A DNA stretch of 64,000 nt, from NCBI GenBank assembly GCA_041399155.1, contig JAWKTI010000005.1, positions 1 through 64,000 on the forward strand, read 5' to 3'. This document shows positions 62,886 through 64,000 of the stretch, piece by piece. The DNA comes from Zavarzinella sp. (GTDB lineage Bacteria > Planctomycetota > Planctomycetia > Gemmatales > Gemmataceae). Within the stretch, counting starts at the first letter, position 1. Each line of letters opens with the position of its first letter. The position numbers and the translations under genes were made by a program. The notes below the pieces were generated by a model, which was not told the DNA's origin, did not search any database, and saw nothing but the letters and a program-made list of their open reading frames with translations.

Positions 62886-63674
62886 ATGGAGAAAAAGTAC
62901 AAAACGAAATGTGCATTGGTACAAGTTGAAATCCCCAATCGACCAATTATAGAAGCCAGTGCATTACTTGAAGTGTTACCCAAACGAGAGATTTCTGTCG
63001 GGACATTTTCGAAAAAGCAACTTTACCGTGGACATATTACACTCAACCCAACGACACTGATTGCTGGCAACATGGATGTTGTTCCCTGGGCGTTAAAGCG
63101 ACTTAATTGTGATGGTCCGTTCCTGACATCGTATCCAACTGGTCTGGCTGAATTCTATGGCAGACAACTTTCAGTATCAACTCTTGAGGAGGTTCGAAGA
63201 CGCGTTGAATATGATGGGCGACCATTGTTTGTGAAACCTCTTCATCCTTTCAAGAGATTTAATGGATTTGTCTATGAATCTCGCACAGATGATGCGAATT
63301 TTCACGGGGCATCATATCGAATGCCTGTATATGTTTCACAAGTAGTCCATTTTGTCTCCGAATTTCGCGTTTATATCGCACACACCAGCATTGTCGGCAT
63401 TACACCTTATGCAGGGCATTCCGTTTTCCCACCCACAAACTGGCTCAAGCAAATTCTTAATGCTTTGCAAGAATCGAAAGAACTCAGTGCTGGTTGCAGT
63501 ATCGATGTAGGGCTCATGAATGATGGCACCTGGGTAGTGGTTGAATGCAACGACGGTTTTGCTCTTGGTCAATACCCAGGCCTATCCTCTGATTCTTATG
63601 CAGATGTGATTATTGCAAGGTGGGAAGAACTGATGAAGATGGCTGACAGGACTAACAATCAGCTACCCACCTGA
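62886..63674 (+). CDS. ATP-grasp domain protein (R2K-like)
   Basis: The product has 262 residues from the ATG at 62886; the frame is open far upstream, but only as the antisense of queA. It shows an ATP-grasp arrangement: KPLHPFKRFNGFVYESRTDD, VSQVVHFVSEFRVYIAHTSI, and a C-terminal SIDVGLMNDGTWVVVECNDG with the metal-binding Glu-x-Asn pair. This matches the R2K clade of ATP-grasp ligases (formerly DUF4343), whose members are thought to modify peptides or proteins. No partner gene is obvious. It is divergent from queA with a 123-base gap. Confidence 0.75.
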   Translation: MEKKYKTKCALVQVEIPNRPIIEASALLEVLPKREISVGTFSKKQLYRGHITLNPTTLIAGNMDVVPWALKRLNCDGPFLTSYPTGLAEFYGRQLSVSTLEEVRRRVEYDGRPLFVKPLHPFKRFNGFVYESRTDDANFHGASYRMPVYVSQVVHFVSEFRVYIAHTSIVGITPYAGHSVFPPTNWLKQILNALQESKELSAGCSIDVGLMNDGTWVVVECNDGFALGQYPGLSSDSYADVIIARWEELMKMADRTNNQLPT

Positions 63675-63701
63675 TGCGATTTCACGATTGTTGTGGGGTG
63701 C

Positions 63702-64000
63702 CTATTTCCAATCTGCAATTCCCACCACCTGACGAAAATAGTGGTGTTTGCGGTCTGCTTCTGGGCAGGGAGCCAGCCGCCATTCCCAGGTGGGGCCGAA
63801 TCGGGGTAGTTTCAACCCGAAAAACAGGTCACGTTTTTCCACCACCTGATTCAGCAGGTTATACTTGGTGCGTTCATAATCGGTGATCAATGAGACGCAC
63901 CCTGGCAACGCACTCAAGTATTCCAGATGATCCTTGATCAACTGCTTGGCCATTTCTTCCAGTTCTGCCTTGGTGTGGCAATGCCATTTTCGCAGATAAT
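63702..64000 (-). CDS. hypothetical protein, 5' part beyond the window
   Basis: The frame is open through the right edge; an internal ATG at 63953 is not necessarily the start, since YLRKWHCHTKAELEEM reads in frame upstream. The visible C-terminal 98 residues are soluble and Arg/Lys/Tyr-rich (SLITDYERTKYNLLNQVVEK; LKLPRFGPTWEWRL). I recognise no domain. It is convergent with the ATP-grasp gene (27 bases). Confidence 0.6.
   Translation of the reverse strand, partial: YLRKWHCHTKAELEEMAKQLIKDHLEYLSALPGCVSLITDYERTKYNLLNQVVEKRDLFFGLKLPRFGPTWEWRLAPCPEADRKHHYFRQVVGIADWK

Overview
This window looks like a chromosomal segment of a planctomycete, probably a Gemmata-like lineage (an inference; no rRNA is present). 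The supporting families are a secreted DUF1501 protein, a formylglycine sulfatase, twin-arginine Gfo/Idh/MocA proteins, a Ser/Thr kinase fused to WD40-like repeats, a haem-binding thioredoxin/PDZ protein and very long proline/glutamine-rich membrane proteins. I saw no tRNA, rRNA, CRISPR array or prophage.

Layout. 0-7.5 kb is a tandem minus-strand array of at least four DUF4139 paralogues (the first cut by the window edge). They share nearly identical flanks but carry an unrelated 58-71-residue block at the same internal position. 7.7-15.6 kb holds a HEAT/beta-propeller exported protein, nadB and a 1471-residue repeat-bearing membrane protein. 15.9-18.1 kb is an accessory island: a methyltransferase N-terminal stump, a short Gemmata-style ORF, an orphan Tox-SHH nuclease domain, an integron-like attC site with its cassette ORF, then a cluster of REP-like palindromes. 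18.2-24.0 kb carries a FlgI-like/HEAT lipoprotein, smc and an S24/S26-like protein. 24.6-33.3 kb has a lipoprotein, glcD, a frameshifted kinase, a LigD-N-like domain protein, a DsrE-like protein, an exported superoxide dismutase and an exported IscA-like lipoprotein. 33.3-48.1 kb has gltB, an FHA-GAF-sigma54 regulator, pdxJ, a membrane protein, a 2-hydroxyacid dehydrogenase, a two-component system and a DUF1501 protein. 48.3-58.1 kb has class II ribonucleotide reductase (frameshifted), the thioredoxin/PDZ protein, a sulfatase and two divergent Gfo/Idh/MocA proteins. 58.2-59.5 kb is a REPtron: a REP-associated Y1 transposase between arrays of REP/inverse-REP pairs carrying GTAG. 59.7-64 kb has an HNH endonuclease, moeA, queA, an ATP-grasp protein and a gene cut by the right edge.

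Four genes (two DUF4139 copies, the kinase, nrdJ) each have a length one base short of a reading frame. In three of them the missing base is in a G run, so homopolymer sequencing error must be considered alongside real decay. The features most worth following up are the segment-swapped DUF4139 array, the attC/toxin island, the REPtron and the exported IscA-like lipoprotein.
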